DNA of 64,000 bases from Companilactobacillus formosensis (GTDB taxonomy: Bacteria; Bacillota; Bacilli; Lactobacillales; Lactobacillaceae): positions 295,194 through 359,193 of the forward strand of contig NZ_BJDU01000002.1 in NCBI RefSeq assembly GCF_005405305.1, written 5' to 3'. Within the stretch, counting starts at the first letter, position 1. Every line of letters begins with the position of its first letter. The translations under genes and the position numbers were made by a program. This document shows positions 1 through 9,320 of the stretch, piece after piece. The notes beneath the pieces were generated by a model, which was not told the DNA's origin, did not search any database, and saw only the letters and a list, made by a program, of their open reading frames with translations.

Positions 1-136
1 TCTTACGTCCCATGACGATAGGATGATTGGTCGTAACATCTTTAAAACGTTTCATGTCGTTGGGTAGTTTCCATGGTAAATGTCCATTAACACCAATCAC
101 GTGATTCTTATCTTCAGCCCAAACAAAACTGATCAT
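1..136 (-). CDS. folA: Dihydrofolate reductase, partial (N-terminal 45 residues)
   Basis: Reduces dihydrofolate to tetrahydrofolate with NADPH, regenerating the cofactor that thymidylate synthase oxidises. Only the N-terminus lies in the window; the gene runs off the left edge. The translation begins MISFVWAEDKNHVIG and continues with a GHLPWKLPNDM stretch. The Leu-Pro-Trp motif and the acidic residue after it are the classic DHFR substrate-binding segment, and IVMGRK follows at the edge. It starts 10 bases after the thyA stop and has a GGAG-type ribosome site, so it is probably the last gene of an abcF-thyA-folA operon. Identification is firm although truncated. Confidence 0.93.
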   Translation of the reverse strand, partial: MISFVWAEDKNHVIGVNGHLPWKLPNDMKRFKDVTTNHPIVMGRK

Positions 137-146
137 TTTCTCACTC

Positions 147-1097
147 CTAAACAGCAACCGGAGCTTTAATAGCTGGTTGCGGATTATAATTATCGACGCG
201 AATATCTTTGACGTCTAAATCAAAAATACTTTTATCACTATTGATTTCAAGACTTGGTCCAGCAACCGGTTTACGGCTCAATTGCTCTTTTACTTGTTCA
301 AGGTGATTAGAATAAATGTGAGCATCGCCCAAGGTATGAACGAATTCGCCAACCTCCAAACCAGTTTCTCGAGCTATTAGATGTGTCAATAAAGCATAGC
401 TAGCAATATTAAAAGGCACACCCAAGAATAGATCACCACTGCGTTGATACAGCTGACAAGACAGTTTCCCATCGTTGACATAAAATTGAAACAACGTGTG
501 ACATGGTGGTAAAGCCATCGTTGGCACATCCTCAGGATTCCAAGCACTGACAATCAATCGTCTTGAGTCGGGCGTCTTTTTTATTTGATCGATGACATTA
601 GCGATTTGGTCGATAAAGCCACCATCACGTTTTTGCCAATGACGCCATTGTGCACCATAGACATCCCCGAGATTACCAAATTTTTGAGCAAACGCATCGT
701 CTGTTAAAATATTTTGATCAAATTTCTTTTTCTCGACCTGATATTTTTGGTTGAAATCTTCATCAACTAAATGACGACGACCAAAATCAGTCATATCTGG
801 TCCCTTATAATCAGAACTCTCGATATAATTTTTAAAAGCCCACTCATCCCAAATGTGATTCTTGTGTTCCAACAAATATTTAATATTAGTATCGCCATGC
901 AAGAACCACAACAATTCACTTTTAATTAAACCAAAAGGAATTTTCTTTGTCGTCAACAGTGGAAATGATTCTTGTAAATCAAATCGCATTTGATAGCCAA
1001 AAGTACTGATAGTACCGGTTCCTGTTCGATCACTCTTCTTGTGCCCATGGTCTAAGACGTATTGCAAAAGATCTAAATATTGTTGCTCGTTATGCAT
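147..1097 (-). CDS. thyA: Thymidylate synthase
   Basis: Methylates dUMP to dTMP using methylene-tetrahydrofolate and releases dihydrofolate, the substrate of the next gene. The 316 aa match the length of the long Lactobacillus casei-type enzyme, which has an extra segment in the small domain; here it is the charged region around residues 90-140. Visible signatures are the phosphate-binding RTGTGT near residue 24, the catalytic Cys199 in [13 protein letters not shown], and the [11 protein letters not shown] arginines (about 178-188). The start has a strong AGGAGG site. It lies 10 bases downstream of the ABC-F gene stop and 10 bases upstream of folA, consistent with one leftward transcript. Confidence 0.97.
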   Translation of the reverse strand: MHNEQQYLDLLQYVLDHGHKKSDRTGTGTISTFGYQMRFDLQESFPLLTTKKIPFGLIKSELLWFLHGDTNIKYLLEHKNHIWDEWAFKNYIESSDYKGPDMTDFGRRHLVDEDFNQKYQVEKKKFDQNILTDDAFAQKFGNLGDVYGAQWRHWQKRDGGFIDQIANVIDQIKKTPDSRRLIVSAWNPEDVPTMALPPCHTLFQFYVNDGKLSCQLYQRSGDLFLGVPFNIASYALLTHLIARETGLEVGEFVHTLGDAHIYSNHLEQVKEQLSRKPVAGPSLEINSDKSIFDLDVKDIRVDNYNPQPAIKAPVAV

Positions 1098-1106
1098 AGT
1101 TTCCTC

Positions 1107-3008
1107 CTAAATGTATTGTCCCAAGTATTCCCAACGATCCATCAATTTGTCAGATTCGGCAGTCTTTTCATCCAATTGTCTTTGAAAGTCCATCAAATCT
1201 TCATAACCGTTTTTGGGATTATTTAATTGTTCTTTTAATTTAGCCATTTCATCATCGAGTTTTTCGATTTTTGGCTCCAATTTATCGAATTCCATTTGTT
1301 CAGCGTAAGTTAACTTAGTCTTTTCTGCCGGTTTACTCTGAGCTTCTTTTTCTTTTGCTTCATCATGTTTTTGAACCTTTACTTCATGATGTTGAGCTTG
1401 CTTTTTCTCAGTTTCTTTTCGTAGATAGCCCGAGTAAGAATCATAGCTTTCTTCAATCTCGCCTTGACCTTCAAAAATCAACAATTTATGGGCAACTTTA
1501 TCCAAGAAATAACGATCATGGGAAACTGCCATAACTGTTCCTTTAAAGTTTTCCAAATAATTTTCAAGAATCGTCAAAGTTTCGATATCCAAGTTATTTG
1601 TTGGTTCATCCAGCAACAAAACGTTAGGTTGATCCATCAAAATAGCCAACAAATACAGACGACGTTTTTCGCCACCGGACAACTCTCGGATGAAAGCTCC
1701 TTGCATTTGGTGATCAAATTTAAATGTATCTAGCATTTGTGATGCTGACATGTGTGTACCTTCAGTATTCTTGGCTCCTTGACCAATAGACTCTAGGTAT
1801 CTAATAACACGTTTATCTGGGTCCATATCACGTGTATGCTGCGTATAATAACCGAGACGAACCGTTTGACCAGTCTTGATTTCACCGGAATCGAGAGGGA
1901 TTTGTTGAGCAATTGTATTTAAGAAAGTCGTCTTACCAGAACCATTAGCACCAGTAATTCCAATACGATCGCCTTTAGTTACCAAATAACTGAAGTTGTT
2001 TAAAATCACATGTTTAGAGAATTTCAAACTAGCATCCTTGATATCAAAAACATCATTACCAAGACGTTGTTGGGCAATATCGATCGACATTTCTTTTTGA
2101 ACATCAGGCTTGTTTTGTAGATCTTCTTTCAAGTCGTTGAAACGATCTTTTCTAGCTTGTTGTTTAGTTCCACGAGCCTTAACACCAGCACGCATCCAAT
2201 TCAATTCTTGCTTGTATAATTGAGTCTTATGGTGTTGTTCAGAAGCGTAGATTTCTTCATTAGCCGCTTTTTGTTGTAAATACTTCTCGTAGTTACCATC
2301 ATATTCAGTTACATTGCGGTTTTCCAACTCAAAAATTCTTGTCGCTACTTCATTCAAGAAATAACGATCATGGGTCACGAATAAAACTGAGCCTTTGTAT
2401 TTGCTCAAATAAGTTTGAAGCCAGTCGATAGCTTCATAATCCAAATGGTTTGTTGGCTCATCTAAAATCAATAAGTCAGCTTCGGAAATCAAGGTTTGAG
2501 CTAAAGCAACACGTCTTTGTTGACCACCAGATAACTCTTTGATTTTCTTGTCTAATTCAGTGATTCCTAATTTATTCAAAATCGACTTAACATCTGATTC
2601 CATTTGCCAAGCTTCGGCCGCATTCATTTTTTCCTGTAACTTGAAAAATTCATTTTGAACCTTCTGGTCAGTCGAATCAGCGTTGAATTTTGCCAGAGAA
2701 TTCTCATATTGACGAATCAATTGGAATTTTTCGCCACTTCCATTGAAGACAGCATCGATGACTGATGAATTTGCATCTAGATCCGGTTGCTGCTTGAGAT
2801 GAGAAATCTTGTAGTCCTTAGGTTTTTCGATTTCAATCGTATTCAGATCAGAATTGTTGACGATTCCATCTAATAAAGTCGTCTTACCAGTTCCATTAAG
2901 TCCCAAAAGACCGATTCGATCTCCTTCATTGATTGTAAAAGTAACATTGGTAAAAAGTGTTCTTTCACCAAATGATTTTGATGCATTCGTTATGTTTAAG
3001 GTTTTCAA
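1107..3008 (-). CDS. ABC-F family ATP-binding protein (Uup/YfmR-like translation factor)
   Basis: This is a soluble twin-ATPase of the ABC-F family. Family members bind the ribosomal E site and relieve stalled translation; there are no membrane segments. Two ABC modules are visible: Walker A GLNGTGKTT near residue 36 with signature LSGGQQRR near 160, and Walker A GANGSGKTT near 350 with signature LSGGEKRR near 440. A charged linker with an RKD..NDL pattern joins them, and the last 100 residues form a lysine/glutamate-rich coiled coil typical of Uup-like members. The start is TTG, 7 bases after GGTGA. It heads the abcF-thyA-folA run. Which ABC-F subfamily it belongs to cannot be settled by eye; antibiotic resistance function is not implied. 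Confidence 0.9.
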   Translation of the reverse strand: MKTLNITNASKSFGERTLFTNVTFTINEGDRIGLLGLNGTGKTTLLDGIVNNSDLNTIEIEKPKDYKISHLKQQPDLDANSSVIDAVFNGSGEKFQLIRQYENSLAKFNADSTDQKVQNEFFKLQEKMNAAEAWQMESDVKSILNKLGITELDKKIKELSGGQQRRVALAQTLISEADLLILDEPTNHLDYEAIDWLQTYLSKYKGSVLFVTHDRYFLNEVATRIFELENRNVTEYDGNYEKYLQQKAANEEIYASEQHHKTQLYKQELNWMRAGVKARGTKQQARKDRFNDLKEDLQNKPDVQKEMSIDIAQQRLGNDVFDIKDASLKFSKHVILNNFSYLVTKGDRIGITGANGSGKTTFLNTIAQQIPLDSGEIKTGQTVRLGYYTQHTRDMDPDKRVIRYLESIGQGAKNTEGTHMSASQMLDTFKFDHQMQGAFIRELSGGEKRRLYLLAILMDQPNVLLLDEPTNNLDIETLTILENYLENFKGTVMAVSHDRYFLDKVAHKLLIFEGQGEIEESYDSYSGYLRKETEKKQAQHHEVKVQKHDEAKEKEAQSKPAEKTKLTYAEQMEFDKLEPKIEKLDDEMAKLKEQLNNPKNGYEDLMDFQRQLDEKTAESDKLMDRWEYLGQYI

Positions 3009-3024
3009 TTATTTCACCACTATA

Positions 3025-3057
3025 AATAAAAAATTCCTCTACCGATGTAGATAGAGG
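3025..3057 (-). terminator. Rho-independent terminator after the 56-aa gene
   Basis: A CCTCTA/TAGAGG stem is followed, on the minus strand, by an AATTTTTTATTT tract. It sits between the 56-aa gene and the ABC-F gene and separates their transcripts. Confidence 0.65.
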
Positions 3058-3097
3058 TATTATTGCTGTTCTGTTTTATTTTATCACATGTCAGAAG

Positions 3098-3268
3098 TTA
3101 ATATTCCTGCAATTGGTTGATGGAATAATACATCTGTTCTTGCCCGCCAAATCGAACCAGAATTTTTGCTCTTTTTTCATCAAAATAAACAACGGCTCCA
3201 ATTTGATCATTCATGGCATCCTTTTTATCAACGACAGTTACCATACTGCCAATTTTTAAATTTCCCAT
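3098..3268 (-). CDS. Small conserved-looking protein, 56 aa, SH3/KOW-like
   Basis: A short ORF reading MGNLKIGSMVTVVDKKDAMN and ending in YYSINQLQEY. It has a GGAGG-type ribosome site just upstream and is flanked on both sides by terminators, so it appears to be a single-gene unit. The pattern of a basic start, an IGSMVTVV strand, a DQIGAVVYF turn and an AKILVRFGGQ strand resembles a small beta-barrel of the KOW/SH3 type that binds nucleic acid or protein. This is only a fold impression. No function is assigned. Its codon use and ribosome site make it more convincing than a chance ORF. Confidence 0.7.
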   Translation of the reverse strand: MGNLKIGSMVTVVDKKDAMNDQIGAVVYFDEKRAKILVRFGGQEQMYYSINQLQEY

Positions 3269-3281
3269 TATTTTCCTCCAA

Positions 3282-3328
3282 TTAAAAAGCGAGACTTAGT
3301 TTTTGAACTAAGGCCTCGCATTTTTTTA
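3282..3328. terminator. Bidirectional terminator hairpin
   Basis: A long stem pairs GCGAG.CTTAGTT with AACTAAG.CTCGC (3289-3319). It is flanked by A-runs on the left and T-runs on the right. It ends the leftward 154-aa gene just before the 56-aa gene. Confidence 0.8.
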
Positions 3329-3790
3329 AAGATCTTCTTTATAAATGTCGTAAACAGTATTTTCTGGGTCGATAGCAATATAAAGATTACCAGTTTTACT
3401 TGAAATAGCTGAAGATTGATAAGCGTTATCCAATCCTTCAACATCCTTTTGCTTGAATGGGAAGTAAATTTGCATTGGTTCTTTATCTTGGTCATCCTCA
3501 AAGACAATATCACATTTTTCAATGTCTTGATACTTAATAATACGATTGAACATCCCATCAGCCATAGCAGCAGTAGAAACATCTGTATCCTTAATATAAT
3601 CAGCTTCTGGTAAGATTTCGATTCTAAAACGTTTGCATGGATGAATCTCTTGCATACGTCCTCCCTTGATACGTCCATAACTAGTTGTTACACGCGCAAT
3701 CCAAACATCACTCATTTCACTGTGACTAACAGTCCAAGTATCATCATTTCTAAAGTAAAACTTAAGTTCTTTAAAAACATGTTTAGTCAT
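3326..3790 (-). CDS. Hypothetical protein, 154 aa
   Basis: I do not recognise this protein. It is soluble, with no signal peptide or membrane segment. It opens MTKHVFKELKFYFRNDDTWTV and contains a basic block (YGRIKGGRMQEIHPCKRFRIEIL, about residues 38-61), followed by an acidic C-terminal half. The start has an AAAGGGTGATAAT ribosome site. It is monocistronic by appearance: a terminator follows it immediately and cca lies upstream in the same direction, 52 bases away. An overlapping 136-aa frame on the same strand is a shadow. Confidence 0.8.
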   Translation of the reverse strand: MTKHVFKELKFYFRNDDTWTVSHSEMSDVWIARVTTSYGRIKGGRMQEIHPCKRFRIEILPEADYIKDTDVSTAAMADGMFNRIIKYQDIEKCDIVFEDDQDKEPMQIYFPFKQKDVEGLDNAYQSSAISSKTGNLYIAIDPENTVYDIYKEDL

Positions 3791-3842
3791 ATTATCACCC
3801 TTTCAATTCTAAAATACTTACTAAATTCATAATAACACAGCA

Positions 3843-5045
3843 TTATTGATTACTTAACAAATAATGTCTCAAATCGTCAAAATTATTGGAAACGTTTCCT
3901 TCCACGACAGCACGCTCCATTTGCGACATCGACTTACCGATGATTGGACCTGGTTTTACGTCTAATATTTCACAAACATCTTTACCTGTTAGCTGTAAAT
4001 CATGACTACTTTTAATAGAGATTTGATCTACTTTTTGCTTTAAATCTGTATAATCAAATTCAATTTGGAACATCTTCGACAACTCGATTGTACGATCCAA
4101 ATTATCGATTCCTAGTTTATAAATATTCCAGAGATCAAAATCCTGACTTTCAAAAAGATGTAACAGATTCAAAGTATTCAAGCTAGTTTCACGGGTTTTA
4201 TTGGAAACTTTCCAATCACGCAAAAAGGCATTGAATTCTTGATGATTCAAGCTTAAAACATAGCCGATAGCACTGAAAGCGGCTTCCTCATCAACAAATT
4301 TAGTATCTTTGACTTCCAACAATTCCGCTAATTCTAGTTTTTGATCCTTGTATCCTGGACAATATTCACTTAGTCCCAACTTAATAAAATCAGCCAGACC
4401 AGTTTGCCAATTTTGGCTCAACATCATTTTGACAAATTCTTCACGGATACGTTCAATCGCAATTTTGGCTAATAATGGAGCATTATCAGCAATCGCTTGA
4501 GCAGTTTTTTCTTCAATTTTGAAATTCAACTGTGCTTGGAATCTGACTGCTCGCATCATTCTCAAGGCATCTTCGTGAAATCTTTCCTCAGCATGACCAA
4601 CGGCACGAATGATTTTCTTATCTAAATCTTTTAAGCCATCAAACTTATCGATCACCTGACCGTTTTTATCAACTGCCAAAGCATTGATCGTAAAATCACG
4701 TCTCTTTAAGTCATCAGCTAATGAACGGACAAAAGTTACCTTGTCAGGACGACGATAATCCTGATAGCCCGATTCAGTTCTAAAGGTAGTGATCTCATAT
4801 GAATCATCCCCCATTAAAACTGTCACTGTTCCATGTTGAATTCCAGTATCGACTGTGCGCTTAAAAATCTCTTTGATTTCCTCAGGGTAAGCACTTGTAG
4901 CAATATCAACGTCGTGAATCGCTAGTCCTAAAATATGATCACGGACACTACCTCCTACAAAATAAGCTTCAAATCCGGCTTGTTCTATTTTTTCTAAAAC
5001 TGGTAATGCTGCTTGAAAATCTGCAGGAAGTTGTTTGATTTGCAT
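3843..5045 (-). CDS. cca: CCA tRNA nucleotidyltransferase
   Basis: Adds or repairs the 3' CCA end of tRNAs. The 400-aa protein has the class II nucleotidyltransferase head: GGSVRD near residue 32, then the metal-binding DVD pair in HDVDIATSA near 45. This is followed by the RRPDKVTFV and KRRDFTINALA segments (about 97-125) and the EDALRMMRAVRF helix (about 158-170) that forms part of the base-selecting neck. A ribosome site GAGGT precedes the ATG. It is transcribed away from the small ORF at 5204; both promoters fall in the 5050-5135 interval. Confidence 0.96.
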   Translation of the reverse strand: MQIKQLPADFQAALPVLEKIEQAGFEAYFVGGSVRDHILGLAIHDVDIATSAYPEEIKEIFKRTVDTGIQHGTVTVLMGDDSYEITTFRTESGYQDYRRPDKVTFVRSLADDLKRRDFTINALAVDKNGQVIDKFDGLKDLDKKIIRAVGHAEERFHEDALRMMRAVRFQAQLNFKIEEKTAQAIADNAPLLAKIAIERIREEFVKMMLSQNWQTGLADFIKLGLSEYCPGYKDQKLELAELLEVKDTKFVDEEAAFSAIGYVLSLNHQEFNAFLRDWKVSNKTRETSLNTLNLLHLFESQDFDLWNIYKLGIDNLDRTIELSKMFQIEFDYTDLKQKVDQISIKSSHDLQLTGKDVCEILDVKPGPIIGKSMSQMERAVVEGNVSNNFDDLRHYLLSNQ

Positions 5046-5079
5046 ATATTTACCTCACGTATAATAAAAGTCTTTAATT

Positions 5080-5107
5080 ATTATATACCATTAAGCCGAC
5101 TTGCCAA
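5080..5107 (-). promoter_or_regulatory. cca promoter
   Basis: On the minus strand there is TTGGCA (plus 5102-5107), a 16-base spacer, and TATAAT (plus 5080-5085), about 35 bases before the cca start. The -35 overlaps a TTGCCA on the plus strand that could serve the divergent small ORF. Confidence 0.6.
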
Positions 5108-5157
5108 ATAAACCCCTTTATCTGCGATATAATGAAGTTGATAAGGAAGTGAAAGAC

Positions 5158-5193
5158 TGCCAGAGAACAGTTCTAAAAACACTCCTTCTGGCA
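5158..5193 (+). promoter_or_regulatory. Leader hairpin upstream of the 46-aa membrane ORF
   Basis: A perfect 7-base stem pairs TGCCAGA (5158-5164) with TCTGGCA (5187-5193). It lies between a TATAAT box at 5128-5133 and the start codon at 5204. It has no following T-run, so it is not a terminator. Its role is unknown. Confidence 0.4.
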
Positions 5194-5203
5194 TTCGTAG
5201 AAA

Positions 5204-5344
5204 ATGGTAAATATTATACTTTTGATCTCATTAATTGGACTATGGGTAGGAATTATCGGCAGTATCAACTGGTTGACCTTTTCCGCACTTTTATTAAATT
5301 CCGTTGTCTTCATTATTAGTATGGTGGCTGGAAGAGATAAATAA
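5204..5344 (+). CDS. Small putative membrane protein, 46 aa
   Basis: An ORF of 46 codons starts MVNIILLISLIGLWVGIIGS and ends MVAGRDK. Two hydrophobic stretches (about residues 3-20 and 24-42) and a charged tail give it the profile of a two-helix membrane miniprotein. A stop codon lies two codons before the ATG, so the start cannot be extended. The ribosome site is weak (TAGAAA), which is the main doubt. A perfect terminator follows immediately at 5345. A 72-aa ORF in another frame across the same stretch has no hydrophobic or family pattern and is judged a shadow. Function unknown. Confidence 0.45.
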   Translation: MVNIILLISLIGLWVGIIGSINWLTFSALLLNSVVFIISMVAGRDK

Positions 5345-5391
5345 AAACCTTATTGGAATGTGTAATATAAAAACACATTTTAATAAGGTTT
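5345..5391. terminator. Bidirectional terminator
   Basis: A perfect 10-base stem AAACCTTATT/AATAAGGTTT has an inner ATGTGT/ACACAT stem. It serves both the rightward small ORF and the leftward SemiSWEET gene. Confidence 0.85.
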
Positions 5392-5402
5392 ATTTTGTAT
5401 AT

Positions 5403-5684
5403 TTATAAAGATGTAAAGAAAGTAATTAATCCTAAAACAATTCCTGGCAAATTAGCAATTACTACCGGCCAATCATGTTTCTTTTTTAAAAGTCCATAAG
5501 AAACCCATAAAGAACTATTAAGAGCTGCACATAAGGGTTGAATAGGATTTCCTTGTGACCCACTAAGGTTATCTATAATTTGTGGTATATAAGAAACATA
5601 CATCAGAATAGAAAAAATTGTAGCCAATCTACTAACATAAAAAAGTCCATCTTTTTTCTTTACAACTATTTTTGTTTGTTCCAT
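5403..5684 (-). CDS. SemiSWEET-type sugar transporter
   Basis: A 93-aa protein with three hydrophobic helices, the size of a bacterial SemiSWEET subunit. Members dimerise to form a facilitated sugar channel in the membrane. The PQ-loop signature YVSYIPQII lies in helix 1 (about residues 28-36). The later stretch NSSLWVSYGLL (about 56-66) and the DWPVVIANLPGIVLG helix (about 71-85) match the family. It follows the GH1 gene by 8 bases, with its own GAGGT site overlapping the GH1 stop, so it is the last gene of a kinase-glycosidase-transporter operon. A facilitator next to a cytosolic sugar kinase suggests uptake trapped by phosphorylation. The substrate is unknown. Confidence 0.88.
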   Translation of the reverse strand: MEQTKIVVKKKDGLFYVSRLATIFSILMYVSYIPQIIDNLSGSQGNPIQPLCAALNSSLWVSYGLLKKKHDWPVVIANLPGIVLGLITFFTSL

Positions 5685-5692
5685 AATTTACC

Positions 5693-7168
<1,476 letters not shown>

Positions 7169-7178
7169 TTAAACCCGA

Positions 7179-8069
7179 TTAATTTGACTTGACCACATTG
7201 AAACTACTAATGGACCCTAATAGATTTGCTTCATTAAATAAACGTGAACTAATAATGTCCGGTTTTTTAAACGTCTTCTTTACCATCAAACTAGTTTCTC
7301 TTAAGTCAATTAATGCTTTATCAATACTTGTGGCTACTATACTTTGTCGAGAAATTCCACCACCAATCACAAAACAATTCACATCTAAAATAACTTGCAT
7401 ATTGTGAATCAATAAAGCCACATTTCGACAAAACTCTTCAAAACGTAATTTAGCAAAATCTTTTTTAGCAGTAATCAATTCAAAGACTTTCTTACCATCA
7501 TCAATATCTTTTAACTGATAATGGCGACCAATATCTTTAATCATTGCTACTGCCGAACACTTGCTTCCAGAAAAATGCTCCATATCAAGGCTACCTAAAC
7601 TCATAAAACTGACCTCGCCTGCTTGTTGGTCACTACCATGAAGAAGTTGTCCATTCAGCACTATTCCCGAACCAACTGCTGTTCCTAAAACCAACATTAT
7701 TCCATTGTCTATCTCTTCTAAAGAACCCAACCATTTTTCCCCTAGTGTGGCTGCCTTAGCATCATTTTCTATATGAATCGGTAATGATGTATTTAAAACA
7801 CTACTAAGCTGAATCCCATCAAGAAAAGGTAAAGATCCACCGAAATGAATTTGCCCAGTCTTAGAATCAACTTTTCCAGGAACACTGATACCAATACCTG
7901 ATATTTGAGATTGAAACTGCCCAACAATTTCGTTAAGTCGTTTAATAAAGTTTGACTTAGAGTCATTAATAGTATTTTCCGAATATTTCTTTAATATTTG
8001 ACCTTGATTGTTGATCAAAGCGTATTTTAATTTAGTCCCGCCAATATCAAAAGCTAAGTAGGTTTTCAT
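7179..8069 (-). CDS. ROK family sugar kinase (beta-glucoside kinase-like)
   Basis: A 296-aa ROK kinase. It has the phosphate-binding DIGGTKLKY at residues 8-16, the catalytic Asp103 in IENDAKAA, the second glycine loop LGTAVGSGI near 118-126, and a C-terminal VIGGGIS. The usual ROK zinc motif (CxCGxxGCxE) is absent. The sugar-binding segment reads HGSDQQAGEVSFM rather than the typical GxxGExGH, a shape shared with beta-glucoside kinases (BglK). It is the first gene of the leftward kinase-GH1-SemiSWEET operon and is divergent from the AraC regulator, 103 bases away. Glucokinase activity is the alternative. Substrate inferred, not shown. Confidence 0.87.
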   Translation of the reverse strand: MKTYLAFDIGGTKLKYALINNQGQILKKYSENTINDSKSNFIKRLNEIVGQFQSQISGIGISVPGKVDSKTGQIHFGGSLPFLDGIQLSSVLNTSLPIHIENDAKAATLGEKWLGSLEEIDNGIMLVLGTAVGSGIVLNGQLLHGSDQQAGEVSFMSLGSLDMEHFSGSKCSAVAMIKDIGRHYQLKDIDDGKKVFELITAKKDFAKLRFEEFCRNVALLIHNMQVILDVNCFVIGGGISRQSIVATSIDKALIDLRETSLMVKKTFKKPDIISSRLFNEANLLGSISSFNVVKSN

Positions 8070-8172
8070 TTTATTACCTCTTTTATATGTTTTATTATTA
8101 TTCTTTTGTTAAAATTTAATTAACTAATCCTGTTTTTTATATACGAATACAGCTATCATTGAGGTAATTGAT

Positions 8173-9285
8173 ATGGAGATAGAAAAAATTTCACAATGGT
8201 TTCACGAAGCAACCAATTTATCAATCTTTTTATATGATGATTCAAATCATTTATCAAAGGTATTCAAGATGACTGTTGCACCCAACCTTTCAGAACAACT
8301 TAGCAATAAAATTTTAAAAAATATTAATTCTAAAATAAATATTAATCTTTTTGCTCAAATTGGAACTATCGCCTCTTTTAAGTTGGAAGAAACGAAAATC
8401 CTTATCTGGGCAACATCAACCGCCATTAGTGGTAACGGAGCTTACGCAGATAAAGTTCCATTGACTGACTTCAATACTTTCCAAGCTCAACTAAAGATAT
8501 TTTATTTTGCTTTGACAAAATCGGAGCCTACTTTTACTCAACAGCAACTGGATTTAAATGACTATGGGCTCTTAGATCGTCCTAATCAGCGTCTTGAATC
8601 ATTTAGTGACAATAAACCTTCTCACAATGGTTATTTAGCAGAACAACTGATGTTAATGGGAGTTGAACACGGTAATTTAAAAGAATTTAATAAAAATTAC
8701 ATTGCTTTTATGGATAAAGGTAATTTTGGAATTCTGGCATCATCTGATTTAAGAAGCAAAAAAAATATTACGGTAGCTGCTACGACACTTTTCACTCGGG
8801 CGGCAATTCGTGGAGGGATGTATGCCGAAAGCGCCTATGAATTAAGTGATGAATGCATAAAAAAAACAGAAACAAAACAAAATATTACTAATATTTACGA
8901 ATACACTCGCACGATTGGTGAACGTTTTGTTAAAAATGTTGCTTTAGTAAAAAGAAACAACATTCCTTCATTAGTCTATCGAGCACAAGAATATATTTAC
9001 GATAATTTAACCATTGTTAAAAATGTTGATGAAATTGCTCAATTTGTTGGTAGCAGCAAATCTTATTTAATGCATCTATTTAAAAAAACAACTGGTATCA
9101 GTATTATTGAATTTTTAACTTCACAAAAAATTCTTTCTGCCAAACAACTTTTACTTTTTACTCAACTACCAATCAGAGAAATATCTGATACTTTAGGCTA
9201 TGAGAACCCTTCCCAATTATCTAGGGTGTTTAAAAGCAAAACAGGCCAAACTCCATCACAATTTAGAAAAAATCAGAATCTATAA
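8173..9285 (+). CDS. AraC family transcriptional regulator
   Basis: A 370-aa protein. The last 100 residues hold two helix-turn-helix motifs of the AraC/XylS type: VDEIAQFVGSSKSYLMHLFKKTTG (about 282-305) and LPIREISDTLGYENPSQLSRVFKSKTG (about 330-356). The N-terminal 250 residues are an effector domain I cannot assign to a named fold. It is divergent from the ROK-GH1-SemiSWEET operon and convergent with the rhamnosidase operon, so it is the natural candidate activator for one or both. The start is supported by GAGGT 7 bases upstream. A terminator shared with the esterase gene follows the stop. Confidence 0.93.
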   Translation: MEIEKISQWFHEATNLSIFLYDDSNHLSKVFKMTVAPNLSEQLSNKILKNINSKININLFAQIGTIASFKLEETKILIWATSTAISGNGAYADKVPLTDFNTFQAQLKIFYFALTKSEPTFTQQQLDLNDYGLLDRPNQRLESFSDNKPSHNGYLAEQLMLMGVEHGNLKEFNKNYIAFMDKGNFGILASSDLRSKKNITVAATTLFTRAAIRGGMYAESAYELSDECIKKTETKQNITNIYEYTRTIGERFVKNVALVKRNNIPSLVYRAQEYIYDNLTIVKNVDEIAQFVGSSKSYLMHLFKKTTGISIIEFLTSQKILSAKQLLLFTQLPIREISDTLGYENPSQLSRVFKSKTGQTPSQFRKNQNL

Positions 9286-9320
9286 GAAAAAAGTCGACAA
9301 TTTATTTGCCGACTTTTTTT
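9286..9320. terminator. Bidirectional terminator between araC-type and esterase genes
   Basis: An AAAAAAGTCG/CGACTTTTTT stem around a 13-base loop lies between two convergent genes. It ends in T-runs on both strands. Confidence 0.85.

Noticed and set aside
1107..3008. ABC-F protein considered as an antibiotic-resistance factor
   Set aside because: Its linkage to thyA-folA and its Uup-like coiled coil fit a housekeeping translation factor; nothing specific points to resistance.
3268..3678. 136-codon minus-strand frame overlapping the 154-aa gene
   Set aside because: It is a shadow of the real gene and runs through the terminator hairpin.
5101..5319. 72-codon plus-strand frame opposite cca
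   Set aside because: No family or compositional pattern; the hydrophobic frame from 5204 in the same stretch ends exactly at a terminator and is more convincing.
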